Part shown: positions 17,101-25,896 of the stretch, piece after piece
Layout: the number at the start of each line of letters is the position of its first letter
How positions within the stretch are numbered: the first letter of the stretch is position 1
Program-made: the position numbers and the translations under genes
Notes under the pieces: generated by a model
The model's input: only the letters and a program-made list of their open reading frames with translations
Databases searched by the model: none
Told to the model about the DNA's origin: nothing
NCBI GenBank assembly: GCA_028278545.1
Contig: JANQED010000018.1
Span: 1 to 64,000, forward strand
Reading direction: 5' to 3'
Source of the DNA: Anaerolineales bacterium
GTDB taxonomy: Bacteria; Chloroflexota; Anaerolineae; Anaerolineales; UBA11858
Length of the DNA: 64,000 bases

Positions 17101-19810
17101 CGATTGGGAACCTCACATTTTCAATCCATTCACCGAGGTTTCTGGCCTCAAACCCCCTGTGCCTCATGAACCTTGCCTCTCCTTCTTCGATTTGCATGAT
17201 ATTGGCTGCTTCGTAAGGGACAACCTGCTTTACAGCATCAAGGATCTGGTCAAATATCTCTTCAATATCCAACGTGCTGTTGACTGCGGCAGCGCTCACT
17301 CGCAAAGCATGGTTGAATCGGCGCTGTTCACGCTCTGCAGCATCGTTTCGTAGACGCTCGATGGCCGTGGACAGTTGCCCCGCAACGATGGTCAACAAAC
17401 GTAGGTCTTCTTGCGAAAAGAATTCACTCTGGTCGCTCTCCGAGTTGATCACACCGATAACCCGGTCACTAATCCTGAGCGGAACTACCAACTCACTTTG
17501 AGTTTTGCCAACCACCTCAAAATAATCGGGTTCTGTTCGCACATCCCTGACCAAGATCGCTTCTCCCGTTTCCGCAACCTTTCCCGCTACACTTCCTGAG
17601 CCTAAGGGCACAGCAAACTTCCTGGCATCTTCGGGTATTCCTCGATAAGATGGATGAGGACGAAGCACTCCTTCTTCTTCCTCCAGCAGCAAGATACCGA
17701 CATTTTGCGTATACAAAGAATCCCCGATGATTTGAGTAACTCTAGCGATCAGTTCGTCTTCATCACTCGCTTTGATTCCGGCGGTAGCCACTTCATGCAA
17801 TGCGCTTAGCTCGATCAGTTGGTGTTGTGTTGCCGCGAAGAGATTAGTCTTGTCAAGGACTACATTAGCCTGGTTTGCCAAAATGCTCAATAAACGCACA
17901 TCCCGTTGGCTAAAGCCCCCCGGTTTATTGGCAGCAATAATAATCCCACGGAATTGATCTCCTGATATCAGCGGGACTGCCACGAAAGACTCGACCGCGA
18001 ATAACTCTGCCAGTTCGCCAAATGGAGCAGGGATCAGCGAGGCGTCATTGATGGATAGGGAACCCTCTTCGGCCAGATTCCCCGCCTCTTCAGCCCAACT
18101 GCGCGGATAACGTAGTTTTGCTAACAATTCCTCAGAGACCCCATATGCCGGAGCGATCGCACGCATTTCATCGGTCGTCTGGTCAACCAGCACGAACGCA
18201 CACATCGATGCGCCAATTAGACCGGCAATTTTCTCGGTCAACTGCCCATAAGTTTCCTGAGCATTGCTGAGCGTGCCAATCGTCTTTGATATTTCATAGA
18301 GCCCCGATAAATCTTCGGCCCGAGTTTGCAATTGTTCTTCTGCCCTCTTTCGCTGAGTGATGTCCATAGCACCGACCAGAACATTGCCCAACTTCTCCCG
18401 CTCGGCAGGAATGGTCATGGTGAGCAGTATGTCCTTTTTCTCACCCTGCAAAGTCCGGTTTACCGTCTCCCCACCAAAGTAAGTACGGCCTTCAGCAATC
18501 GCCAGAAGCTCTTCCTTCAGGATCTCACGTGTATCATCGAGGTATATCTTCTCGAGTGAACCCAATAGTTCTTCTTTGCTGCTGGCTCCATACATCCTGA
18601 GCGTAGTTTCATTGACGTCTAGGACATTTATTTTCCCAGCAGCCTGATCCAAGAATTCTGGATGTTCATCCATATAGCTTCTCAGGTCCTTTGCACCCTG
18701 AACCACTAAAGCATCCATCTCAGCGATGATTTCAGTAAAATCTTCCTCCCATAGGGATACGGCCGAAGTCTCAAAAATGCGCCGGTATCTTTCTTCACTC
18801 TCGCGCAGGGCGTTCTCCGCTATTTTTCGCTCTGTGATATCCTCTACAGTGCCCTCGTAATGAAGCACCTGGTCATTTTCATCGCGAACTACCCAGGCGC
18901 TTTCCCGAACGAAGAGCGTGTCGCCATCTTCGCGCACCCAGGCCGCTTCAAGACCGATAATCTCGCCATCTTCTTCCAACATCTCCTTGAACACCGCGCC
19001 TGAATAATCAGGCGAATAACTTCCTCGCGTTAAATTCCGTTCTAAAAGGTCTTCGAATGAGGAGTACCCCAGCATTTTGACCAGAGTTGGGTTGGCAAAT
19101 AGGATGTGACCATCTGGGCGCGTTCGATAAAAGCCAATCGTCGCATTCTCAATGATGGAGCGGAATTGCTTTTCGCTCTCTTTCAACTCAGCGAAGAGAC
19201 GAGCATTATCTATAGCAGCAGCGACATGCCCGGCAAAGACTTGAATACAGGGCATATCGGCTTCAGTTAACTCTTCACCAACGATATTGATCACCCCTCC
19301 GACCTCTCCCCGGCTCATGAGCGGCGCATATATCCCTGGCTGCCCACCAAAAGCCCTTAAAATCCGCTCCATGATCGGTCTGGCAACCTCAGGGATTAAT
19401 TGCTTGATGACGATGCTGCTATCGGGGACAAAAACCACCTCGCACGACCCTACCACCCGACGGTAAACATCCACGTCAGCAACAGAAAACGAGAATCCTT
19501 TCGCCTTGAGGCCAACGACCTTCTCTAGCTTAGTCAGGATCTTCCTATGTTTTCCACTTTCGGCCACGGAGATAACGCTCAAGCGCCCTTTTGTCTTGTC
19601 CAGAAGATGTAGGCCGCCCCTTAATCCCACCCTACTGATCTGCTGATGGAAAACACGCCCAATCTCCTCTTCCGAGTAAGTCACTCGTTGAAGGGACGCA
19701 GCCGTTTCACTGAGCGCTTGCACCAGGCTGACACAATCTTGCGTTAGTACAGACAGGTTATCTCTATCTTCCATCAGAATCCTAACGATAGCTGCCAAAA
19801 CAGAAATCAT
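14141..19810 (-). CDS. Giant PAS/multi-GAF sensor with HD-GYP phosphodiesterase output
   Basis: A 1889-residue soluble signalling protein. In order: a GAF domain (about 30-205), two PAS domains with PAC tails ending in DITERK/DITQRK (about 210-335 and 340-490), seven more GAF domains (about 505-1670, roughly 160 residues each and evidently duplicated), then an HD-GYP domain (about 1690-1860). The HD-GYP part has HDIGKMGVPD and HHEKWDGSGYP intact, so cyclic di-GMP hydrolysis to GMP is likely. No membrane span is visible. The ATG at 19810 has no ribosome-binding site; the Met 12 codons later (19774) follows TTAGGA and may be the true start. The C-terminal SCPPSTALRSGC tail comes from a repeat (14078-14180) and is not part of the domain. 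Confidence 0.92.
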   Translation of the reverse strand: MISVLAAIVRILMEDRDNLSVLTQDCVSLVQALSETAASLQRVTYSEEEIGRVFHQQISRVGLRGGLHLLDKTKGRLSVISVAESGKHRKILTKLEKVVGLKAKGFSFSVADVDVYRRVVGSCEVVFVPDSSIVIKQLIPEVARPIMERILRAFGGQPGIYAPLMSRGEVGGVINIVGEELTEADMPCIQVFAGHVAAAIDNARLFAELKESEKQFRSIIENATIGFYRTRPDGHILFANPTLVKMLGYSSFEDLLERNLTRGSYSPDYSGAVFKEMLEEDGEIIGLEAAWVREDGDTLFVRESAWVVRDENDQVLHYEGTVEDITERKIAENALRESEERYRRIFETSAVSLWEEDFTEIIAEMDALVVQGAKDLRSYMDEHPEFLDQAAGKINVLDVNETTLRMYGASSKEELLGSLEKIYLDDTREILKEELLAIAEGRTYFGGETVNRTLQGEKKDILLTMTIPAEREKLGNVLVGAMDITQRKRAEEQLQTRAEDLSGLYEISKTIGTLSNAQETYGQLTEKIAGLIGASMCAFVLVDQTTDEMRAIAPAYGVSEELLAKLRYPRSWAEEAGNLAEEGSLSINDASLIPAPFGELAELFAVESFVAVPLISGDQFRGIIIAANKPGGFSQRDVRLLSILANQANVVLDKTNLFAATQHQLIELSALHEVATAGIKASDEDELIARVTQIIGDSLYTQNVGILLLEEEEGVLRPHPSYRGIPEDARKFAVPLGSGSVAGKVAETGEAILVRDVRTEPDYFEVVGKTQSELVVPLRISDRVIGVINSESDQSEFFSQEDLRLLTIVAGQLSTAIERLRNDAAEREQRRFNHALRVSAAAVNSTLDIEEIFDQILDAVKQVVPYEAANIMQIEEGEARFMRHRGFEARNLGEWIENVRFPIAEFPTIQRVLQTKKTLVVPDTHESELWVPRSKVEWIASYLAAPIQKNQEIVGLISLNHSQPGFYSEIHAEHLKAFSEQAAIAIHNARLYQDALDAAERRMVLYKASQDMIMASRDPELVYQAIHRAVESVMRVDAFIISLAQNGGSEIRLAYAVEKDEIIPEGAIPAHSGVSGYVIDNGVSVHINDIDTYQGDFDVQIIGDPDYIQSLIAIPIKVSDRTIGMLSAQSSTPNAYTLDDLYLLEMLGAHAAAVLENVQLYETALEDAHRWAALHNVSQEVVAASQDLDSAYRVLHGATRRMMRAEVFLISLLNDDLEEIELVYAYDGEKCLSPARIPQGTSLSGQVISHGQPLLIPDLTAYDGDFEVFHLGGSKHVRSILAVPIRIKGNALGMLSAQSYQANVYSDGDQFNLEMLASLAATVLENTKLYDQAQRRLNELEAIGHISSAMREARSVEEMLPILLNQTVQVTKAVFGVIHLADPVSGNLVAREWSPPRPDLVGLSHRPGEGVTGYVASAREMYLTEDLLNDPIAQIHPEEAEFIKDVGAHLTLPLLATDDLIGVMNIGLRKGRSFGVEEIDLLTSIAHIAANAIRRATLHEKTQLSLQRLSALREVDQAITASLDLKFTLRVLIDQVIGQLKVDAADVLLFNPHTLMLEYGAGTGFSSDAISRMHVRIDQGYAGRAVQERRLVQIPSIRESTNGSPRHEVFLREGFVSYFGFALLAKGHVVGVMEIFHRQHLDPDREWIDFMETLAGQFAIAINNAKLFQDLQRANLNLSLAYDRTLEGWARALELRDQETEGHSRRVMDMTVRLAQALGIQDEELVHIRRGVLLHDIGKMGVPDRILQKDGPLDEAEWEIMRMHTTYGYQMLSPIEYLAPALDIPRYHHEKWDGSGYPQGLMGLDIPLAARIFAVVDVWDALRSDRPYRPAWADDEVRTYIEEQAGSHFDPQIVDVFLKVWQPESQHADRRQSILEKSCPPSTALRSGC

Positions 19811-20001
19811 AAATGGTTGTCAGATCATTAAAAAAGTATCACACCTTCTCTGGGAAAGCAACGGGGAAAACCCTGACCTTACATAATCGTAAACTGGACA
19901 ATTTCTCTGGATTTAGGTTTGTTCATTTTAGCTCGGTTGTCCTGCCGATCTATCGAAAACCCCTTATCATCACAATAAGGTGACACAAGCCGAAATCGAA
20001 G

Positions 20002-20015
20002 GTGACGCGCGTCAC
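20002..20015. promoter_or_regulatory. Perfect 14-base palindrome GTGACGCGCGTCAC
   Basis: A perfect inverted repeat in the 256-base divergent gap between the HD-GYP protein and the sensor kinase. A second perfect palindrome, AGGTGCACCT, is at 20048-20057, ten bases before the kinase ATG, and a CCTTAT/ATAAGG stem is at 19962-19980. They are candidate operator sites; no binding protein can be named. Confidence 0.4.
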
Positions 20016-20066
20016 GTCTCTCCAGCAAGCGATGAATCCTTGTGGTGAGGTGCACCTAGCTGTGAT

Positions 20067-21338
20067 ATGATCACGCGTATGAAAGAGAGAGGCATCGAAC
20101 CCGGGCTGTTGCGCATATTTCGTTACTTCACCGGAATCGCTATGATCTACTACGCTGCTCTGGTCGGCTATACTGCCATCCAAACCGGTGAAGGCGATAC
20201 CATCCCCCAAATTCAATCCTATCTAAATTTCGGCATCAACGCCATTCTCTTAGGATACCTTTTCTGGCGCTGGTTGGAACGCAAGCTAAAACGCTATTAC
20301 TTGCCTCTGGCTTTGATAACTGCCACAGTCGTTCCCATCTTCAGCAACCTGATTTACCTGGCCGAACCCCAGGAAGACGCCTACCTGACCATTATGCGAA
20401 GCTGGCTCTTGTTTCCCATCATGGTCGTGCCCCTGGTTTTGATCGCCTGGCAATACCGTTTCCGGTATGTGATCACCTTTATCCTATTTGCCACTATCGT
20501 TGAGTATTCCGTACTGCTGCCCAAGATTTGGCCGATATACTTTGAAACCGCACCCATCCTGGGCGTACCACTGATCCGTGCCTTTGCCTTCGGTACTGTT
20601 GGACACATTGTCACCCGATTGATCGACACGCAGCGAATGCAACAAAGAGAACTCATTCGCGCCAACGTGCAGCTTGGTCAACACGCCAACACTTTGGAGC
20701 AGCTCGCCACCAGCCGCGAGCGCAACCGCTTGGCACGCGAGCTGCACGACACCCTGGCCCACACCCTCAGCGGACTGGCAGTCAACCTCGAAGCGATCAA
20801 ATTCATTCTGCGCAGGGACCAATCCGAAGTGCGCGAAATGCTGGATCATGCTTTACGCAACACCCGGGAGGGATTGATGGAAACCAGGCGCGCACTGAAA
20901 GATTTGCGCGCCAAGCAGCTCGAAGAGCTTGGCCTGGGCATTGCCATTCGCAATCTGATCCACGATGGCGCCTCGCGAGCCGGGTTCGAATTCAAGATAA
21001 ACATCAGCGGCAATCTGGCCGATTTGACACCAGATGTCGAACAATGCTATTACCGCGTTGCCCAGGAGGCCGTGCAAAATATCGTCAAACACGCCAACGC
21101 CATCTATGCCAGCGTCAAACTCGTGGAGGACAAAGGAGTTCTGACTCTGGTTATCGGTGATGACGGCTCCGGGTTTGACATGTCAGATGTGGATTTCGAG
21201 GATAACCTGGGCCTGAAGGGGATGCACGAACGGGCTTCTATGGTGGGTGCCAAACTCGATGTCTCCAGCCATCCCGGAGAGGGCACAACCATCCAACTAT
21301 CAATGGAGTTGCCTTATGGTCAAGGTCTTGATATGTGA
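20067..21338 (+). CDS. NarL-type sensor histidine kinase, membrane-bound
   Basis: A 423-residue kinase. The N-terminal 180 residues hold about five to six hydrophobic spans, forming an integral membrane sensor with little periplasmic sequence. A HisKA_3 domain follows with the phosphorylated His in RLARELHDTLAHTL (H227), then an HATPase domain with the QEAVQNIVKHANA N-box and GDDGSGFD G1 box and a second G-box at GLKGMHERASMVG. The ATG at 20067 has no strong ribosome-binding site; one 12 bases later is also possible. The 3' end overlaps the response regulator by 23 bases, so the two form a translationally coupled two-component pair. Confidence 0.92.
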   Translation: MITRMKERGIEPGLLRIFRYFTGIAMIYYAALVGYTAIQTGEGDTIPQIQSYLNFGINAILLGYLFWRWLERKLKRYYLPLALITATVVPIFSNLIYLAEPQEDAYLTIMRSWLLFPIMVVPLVLIAWQYRFRYVITFILFATIVEYSVLLPKIWPIYFETAPILGVPLIRAFAFGTVGHIVTRLIDTQRMQQRELIRANVQLGQHANTLEQLATSRERNRLARELHDTLAHTLSGLAVNLEAIKFILRRDQSEVREMLDHALRNTREGLMETRRALKDLRAKQLEELGLGIAIRNLIHDGASRAGFEFKINISGNLADLTPDVEQCYYRVAQEAVQNIVKHANAIYASVKLVEDKGVLTLVIGDDGSGFDMSDVDFEDNLGLKGMHERASMVGAKLDVSSHPGEGTTIQLSMELPYGQGLDM

Positions 21339-21963
21339 CGATCAAGTTATTGTTTGTGAGGGATTGCAAACCATCTTGAATGCCTCCCCAAAGATCGAAG
21401 TCGTGGCTACCGCACATGACGGCACCGAAGCGCTGACCCTGATACCGGAGGTGAACCCCGAGGTTGTGCTCATGGACCTGAAGATGCCGGTGATGAATGG
21501 CATCATTGCCACGCGCAAAATCCGCGAAAAGTACCCCGATATTCAAGTACTGGTACTGACGACCTATGACGACGATGAATGGCTTTTCGATGCCGTGCGT
21601 AGCGGCGCGGCTGGCTACCTGCTCAAAGACACCCCTCCAGAGGATTTGATTGAGGCCATCTTGGGCACTGCAGCCGGCAAAACCTACGTAGACCCCAACG
21701 TCGCTGGCAAGTTGCTCTCCAGCTACAGCGACAAAGCCCCCACCCAGAAACTACCGACCAACTTCCAGCTCAGTGAGCGCGAAATCGACATCCTAGAACT
21801 TCTCGCCAAGGGCCTCTCCAACGCCGATATCGCCCAACAGCTCTATCTCACCGAAGGGACGGTAAGAAACTACACCAGCGAGGTCTTCAAAAAGCTGGGG
21901 GTTTCCGACCGGACTCAGGCGGCGGTATTGGCGTTGCGATATGGGCTGGTCGATTTAGAATGA
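21316..21963 (+). CDS. NarL/FixJ-family response regulator
   Basis: A 215-residue regulator with a receiver domain (residues 1-120, phospho-acceptor Asp54 in VVLMDLKMP, Lys in LLKDTPPEDL) and a C-terminal LuxR-type helix-turn-helix (about 150-208, LSEREIDILELLAKGLSNADIA). The start at 21316 (MVKVLICDDQ) matches the family and overlaps the kinase end by 23 bases. The cognate kinase is the upstream gene. Its targets are not visible, though the palindromes upstream of the kinase gene could serve autoregulation. Confidence 0.93.
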   Translation: MVKVLICDDQVIVCEGLQTILNASPKIEVVATAHDGTEALTLIPEVNPEVVLMDLKMPVMNGIIATRKIREKYPDIQVLVLTTYDDDEWLFDAVRSGAAGYLLKDTPPEDLIEAILGTAAGKTYVDPNVAGKLLSSYSDKAPTQKLPTNFQLSEREIDILELLAKGLSNADIAQQLYLTEGTVRNYTSEVFKKLGVSDRTQAAVLALRYGLVDLE

Positions 21964-21973
21964 AACTCTCCAA

Positions 21974-22050
21974 CGTCGGATTCCGAAATCAGGAGATTTC
22001 GGCGCGGCTGGCCTTGCCACATTAGTTCTGCTCAGCAGTCGAAGGGGGAG
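21974..22050 (+). repeat. Interspersed repeat family B, copy 2
   Basis: Same orientation as 14078-14180. The stem CCGAAATC-AGGA-GATTTCGG is perfect, and its loop AGGA is the reverse complement of the TCCT loop in copy 1. It lies between the response regulator and the frameshifted flavoprotein gene. Confidence 0.75.
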
Positions 22051-22113
22051 TTGTTTTCCTTACTTTGTGCATGTTTAAGTAAGACTTCCCCGTCATTTCC
22101 CATCATAAATCAC

Positions 22114-23528
22114 ATGAGAGACAAACCATACGACTTGCTTATCATCGGTGGTGGCTCTGCTGGCCTCACAGCCGCGAACTTTGCCGTTAAACTTGGAGCC
22201 CGTGTTGCCATTTTAGAAAATAACAAAATTGGCGGCGACTGCACCTGGACGGGCTGCATTCCCAGCAAGACTTTACTCAAGGCTGCCCAAGTGGCCCACA
22301 CCATGCGAACCGCGGACCAATTCGGCTTGGAAGCCGCTTCACCGGCGGTTGATCTCGCCTCGATAATGAAACACGTGCGCTCTGTTGTCGATGACATCTA
22401 TCAGGAAGAATCGCCCGACGTGTTGCGATCCAGGGGCATTGATGTATTCCTGGGAGAAACCCATTTCATCGATTCTCACACACTGTCCGTCGGAAACGAG
22501 ATCGTTGAAGGGAAGCATATCATTATTGCCACGGGAGCCAGGATTTTCGTCCCCAAAATTTGGGGCATTGAGGATGTCAGGTATGACACCTACGAAACCA
22601 TTTGGGATTTAGAACAACTCCCCGAAAGATTGCTGGTTCTGGGTGCAGGGATGGTGGGTTGCGAGTTGGGCCAGGCATTTCAACGTTTGGGATCGAAAGT
22701 CACTTTGATAGAAGCCAGGGAATGTATCCTTCCCAAGATCGACCGCCAGGCAGCGCAAACTATGGAAGACATCTTCGCCGCAGAAGGGATTCGACTTTTC
22801 CAAAGCACCGCCATAGACCGCGCCTGGCGCGATGAGGGCGGTATCCACTTGAAGAGCGGAAAGCAAGAATTCACTGGGGATGTTTTGCTCCTGGCTACCG
22901 GCCGGCAGCCCAACAGCAGCGGCCTGGGATTGGAAAATGCCGGTGTCAGCTACGACGCTAGTGGAATCCATATTGACAAGAATCTGCGCACAACCCAAAA
23001 CCACATTTTCGCCGCGGGAGACTGTACCAACAGCCCCCAATTCACGCATGTGGCCGGCTGGCAGGGCTTCATCGCCGTTCGCAATGCCCTGCTCCCGGGT
23101 AACGACAAAAATGACTTGAAAGCACTCCCATGGACCATATTCACAGACCCCCAGGTCGCTCAGATAGGCCTCAATGTACAAGAATCCCATGCCCGCTATG
23201 GAGAAACGCCCTGTCCACAACTTGGCCGTTAACGCGCGTGGATCGCGCCCATACTGAGGGATCGAAACAGGGATATTGCCAGGGGATTTATAAGCGAAAT
23301 GGGCAAATTTTGGGCGCTACCATCATCAGCCCTCAAGCTGGTGAGCTGATCAACGAGTGGGCGCTGGCCATCGCCAGGGGACTTAAGCTGTCCGACATCG
23401 CCAAAACCCTGCACGTCTACCCCACTTATGGGATGTCCAGCATGCAGTTGGCTGCCGAGGTCGAAATCGAGAGCGCCTTCAGCGGCACTTCAGGGTGGTT
23501 CTTACGAAAATTAGCGCGAACCGGATAA
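22114..23528 (+). pseudogene. MerA-like FAD/NAD(P) disulfide oxidoreductase, frameshifted
   Basis: Two overlapping frames together encode one protein of about 470 residues related to mercuric reductase/dihydrolipoamide dehydrogenase. The first frame (from ATG 22114) has the FAD motif IIGGGSAGLTAAN, the redox pair in DCTWTGCIPSK (C43, C48), an NAD motif GAGMVGCELGQ and ATGRQPNS, and stops at 23232 shortly after TDPQVAQIGL. The dimerisation domain continues in another frame (WPLTRVDRAHTEG, GATIISPQAGELI, HVYPTYGMSS) to 23528. The switch lies near 23200-23225 and needs a single-base change. This is either a recent mutation or a sequencing or assembly error. The 3' end overlaps the convergent SDR gene by 18 bases. 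No mer operon genes are nearby, so mercury resistance is not implied. Confidence 0.8.
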
Positions 23529-24404
23529 AGAATCCATCCCACCCACCAACCCAGTCATCTGGGCGCTAATTTCCCACAAACGCCTCCAATCCTCCTCCCT
23601 GTAAGTTGCCGGATCAGATTTGGTCTCTCTTTCTTTGAAGAAATACTTCCCTGTCACCCCTTCGACCTCCGCTGAGCTTGCCAGGTAGACGACCGTCCGG
23701 GCCCCCTCTTCAACGGGAAGGCCCCTCCTGAAAATCAGCGGTTGAACAAGCTTTGCCAGAATACCGTTATCCCTCCCGATATTAGTGGCCACCAAACCTG
23801 GGTGCAGCACATTGGCAATGACACCCGTACCCTCTAATTTGCGCGCCAGCTCATAAGTGAAGATGATATTCGCAAACTTGGACTGACCATAGGCATTTCG
23901 AAATACATAATTCTTCTCCGCTTGCAAATCATCGAAATCGAGCGGGCTATTTCTATGTGCTCCTGAAGCGACATTCACAACCCTTGAAGGTGCGCTGGTT
24001 CGCAAAATATCCAATAAGAGATTGGTCAACAGAAAATAATTCAGGTGATTCAACGCAAAGGTCATTTCGATACCATCGACACTGGTTTGACGCCGCAGAA
24101 AGACTCCCCCGGCGTTGTTCACCAATACATCCAGGCGGTTGTATCGTCGTCGAAACTCCGCGGCTAAATCTTGAACCTGCTCTTGGGAAGACAAGTCTGC
24201 TACGATGAAATCGACATCGGCGGTTGGTACTTTAGCGTTAATCATTTCCGATGTCCTCATACATTTTTGATGGTTGCGCCCTACTAGAATGACTGTGGCG
24301 CCCATGGCGGCTAACTCAAGGGCGGTCTGTTTGCCTATCCCCGACGTAGCGCCGGTCACCATGCAAACCTTCAAGAGCATCGATAAGTGCTTCTCACCAA
24401 TCAT
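23511..24404 (-). CDS. Short-chain dehydrogenase, retinol dehydrogenase-like
   Basis: A 297-residue classical SDR. Cofactor motif TGATSGIG (18-24), NNAG (96-99), catalytic Ser147 and YGQSK (Tyr172, Lys176) are intact. VGRNHQKC after strand 2 suggests NADP(H) preference. The overall pattern, with a 270-300 residue length and HPGLVATNIG, resembles RDH11-14-type enzymes common in bacteria, with unknown carbonyl substrate. GAGGAGGAA lies 7 bases before the ATG at 24404, supporting this start over the Met nine codons later. It is divergent from the YwiC-like gene with a 62-base gap. Confidence 0.9.
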   Translation of the reverse strand: MIGEKHLSMLLKVCMVTGATSGIGKQTALELAAMGATVILVGRNHQKCMRTSEMINAKVPTADVDFIVADLSSQEQVQDLAAEFRRRYNRLDVLVNNAGGVFLRRQTSVDGIEMTFALNHLNYFLLTNLLLDILRTSAPSRVVNVASGAHRNSPLDFDDLQAEKNYVFRNAYGQSKFANIIFTYELARKLEGTGVIANVLHPGLVATNIGRDNGILAKLVQPLIFRRGLPVEEGARTVVYLASSAEVEGVTGKYFFKERETKSDPATYREEDWRRLWEISAQMTGLVGGMDSLSGSR

Positions 24405-24466
24405 CTGTGCTTCCTCCTCGCTGTCGAATATAGTATACCCAATATTGAGATATAATCCATCCCAAT

Positions 24467-25285
24467 ATGCCTAAATACATCCGCCGCTCCATCGCCATCA
24501 CCAACGAACACGGTTCCTGGGTCTTTTTGCTCAGCCCCTTGATGATCGGCCTGTTTGCGGGGGGCACTTTCTCCCCAGCGGCTGTTTACTTCATATTCGC
24601 TGCGTTGTGCGCTTTTCTCATCCGACAGCCCATCACCGTCGCCGTAAAAGTCTACAGCGGTCGACGCTCCCCACGAGACCTGCCCGCGGCCCGCTTCTGG
24701 ATTGCTATCTACGGCGGAATTGGACTGATCGCGCTGCTCAGTCTGATTCTGCGGGGTTTCGGTTTTCTGTTCTATCTGGCTCTTCCCGGGGTACCCGTCT
24801 TCGCCTGGCACCTTTATTTGGTCAGCAAGCGCTCAGAACGCCGCCAAATGGGGGTCGAAATCGTCGCCAGCGGCGTTTTAGCGCTGGCAGCCCCAGCCAG
24901 CTATTGGATTGGAGTGGGCCAGCCGGAGATCACAGGTTGGTGGTTATGGGGTCTGACCTGGTTGCAATCCGCGGCATCCATTGTATACGCCTATCTGCGA
25001 TTGGAACAACGCCAGTGGGAGGAAAGACCGTCCCTGCGGGCGCGCTTCAGGCGCGGGCTGCGCGCGATCCTTTACACAGGCTTTAACCTGACCTCGGTGA
25101 CGATCTTGGCCGTTTTGGGGATTCTGCCTCCATGGATATTCACACCTTATCTTGTCCAATGGCTTGAAACCCTCTGGGGGACATGGAATCCCGCTGTAGG
25201 AGTCAAACCCGCGACAATTGGCTTCCGCCAAATGGGGGTCAGCATCATCTTCACCGTCATGTTTATCCTCACCTGGGAGTATTAG
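24467..25285 (+). CDS. YwiC-like integral membrane protein
   Basis: A 272-residue protein with about seven to eight hydrophobic spans. It has the signature NEHGSWVFLLSP near the N-terminus that defines the YwiC-like family, followed by loops rich in Arg (SGRRSPRDLPAAR, SKRSERRQMG). The family is widespread and has no assigned activity; in Bacillus the gene sits near respiratory nitrate genes. Here it stands alone between the divergent SDR and a DUF4870 gene. Confidence 0.82.
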   Translation: MPKYIRRSIAITNEHGSWVFLLSPLMIGLFAGGTFSPAAVYFIFAALCAFLIRQPITVAVKVYSGRRSPRDLPAARFWIAIYGGIGLIALLSLILRGFGFLFYLALPGVPVFAWHLYLVSKRSERRQMGVEIVASGVLALAAPASYWIGVGQPEITGWWLWGLTWLQSAASIVYAYLRLEQRQWEERPSLRARFRRGLRAILYTGFNLTSVTILAVLGILPPWIFTPYLVQWLETLWGTWNPAVGVKPATIGFRQMGVSIIFTVMFILTWEY

Positions 25286-25490
25286 TCAAACACGAGACAA
25301 GGACACTAGGTGTGAGGTCACAAAACGCAGAGGTTCATCGTGTGCTCTCGCATGAAAACAGTTCGTAACCAAGACTAGATAATGGGGTTATCAGGGTAGA
25401 ATGTCTAGGCAAGTTTGATGGATTATTGTACAATCCCATCAAAGCAACTTCAATGGAAAATCAATACAATAGTATGCGGAGGATAAACTG

Positions 25491-25829
25491 ATGACCGAAC
25501 AACCCATCAATCCCGAAATCACGAGTGACGACAAACTTTGGGCCGCGCTGGGATACCCTATTCCCTTGGTTGCCGTTATCGTCCTCTTGATGGAAGAAAA
25601 AAAGGACCGCCCCTTCATCAAGTTCCACGCTGTGCAGTCGATCGTTTTTAATATCGCCCTTTGGGCCATCATCCTCGTTTTGAGTGTGGTTACATTAGGC
25701 ATTGGTGCAGCCTGCGCACCACTGTTCTGGCTGGTGACCCTATGGCCAGCATTCGACTCCTACAGTGGCAACTACACCGAAATCCCCGGAGTCACCAACC
25801 TGATCAAAGGTCAGGGTTGGGTCGATTGA
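25491..25829 (+). CDS. DUF4870/Tic20-like small membrane protein
   Basis: A 112-residue protein with three hydrophobic segments, the marker FIKFHAVQSIVFNI, and an N-terminal DDKLWAALGYPIP stretch. These are typical of DUF4870 proteins, which have no known function. GGAGGAT lies 6 bases before the ATG. The gene is monocistronic, and a strong hairpin (25852-25880) follows. Confidence 0.85.
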   Translation: MTEQPINPEITSDDKLWAALGYPIPLVAVIVLLMEEKKDRPFIKFHAVQSIVFNIALWAIILVLSVVTLGIGAACAPLFWLVTLWPAFDSYSGNYTEIPGVTNLIKGQGWVD

Positions 25830-25851
25830 AATCAAACCAAATATCTACACG

Positions 25852-25880
25852 AGTGGGGTGCACTTAGTGTGCACCCCACT
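25852..25880. terminator. Hairpin terminator between convergent genes
   Basis: A perfect 12-bp stem (AGTGGGGTGCAC / GTGCACCCCACT) with a 5-base loop, followed by TTTCC on the plus strand. It stands between the ends of the DUF4870 gene and the convergent aminotransferase gene. The T-run is short, so efficiency is uncertain. Confidence 0.7.
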
Positions 25881-25896
25881 TTCCGTTAACTCGCTC

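Noticed and set aside
20002..20057. Palindromes upstream of the kinase gene as a site-specific recombination or attachment site
   Set aside because: No integrase and no matching second copy were found; operator sites are the simpler reading.
22114..23528. Mercury-resistance operon
   Set aside because: The flavoprotein lacks the C-terminal Cys pair of true mercuric reductase, and no merR, merT or merP is nearby.
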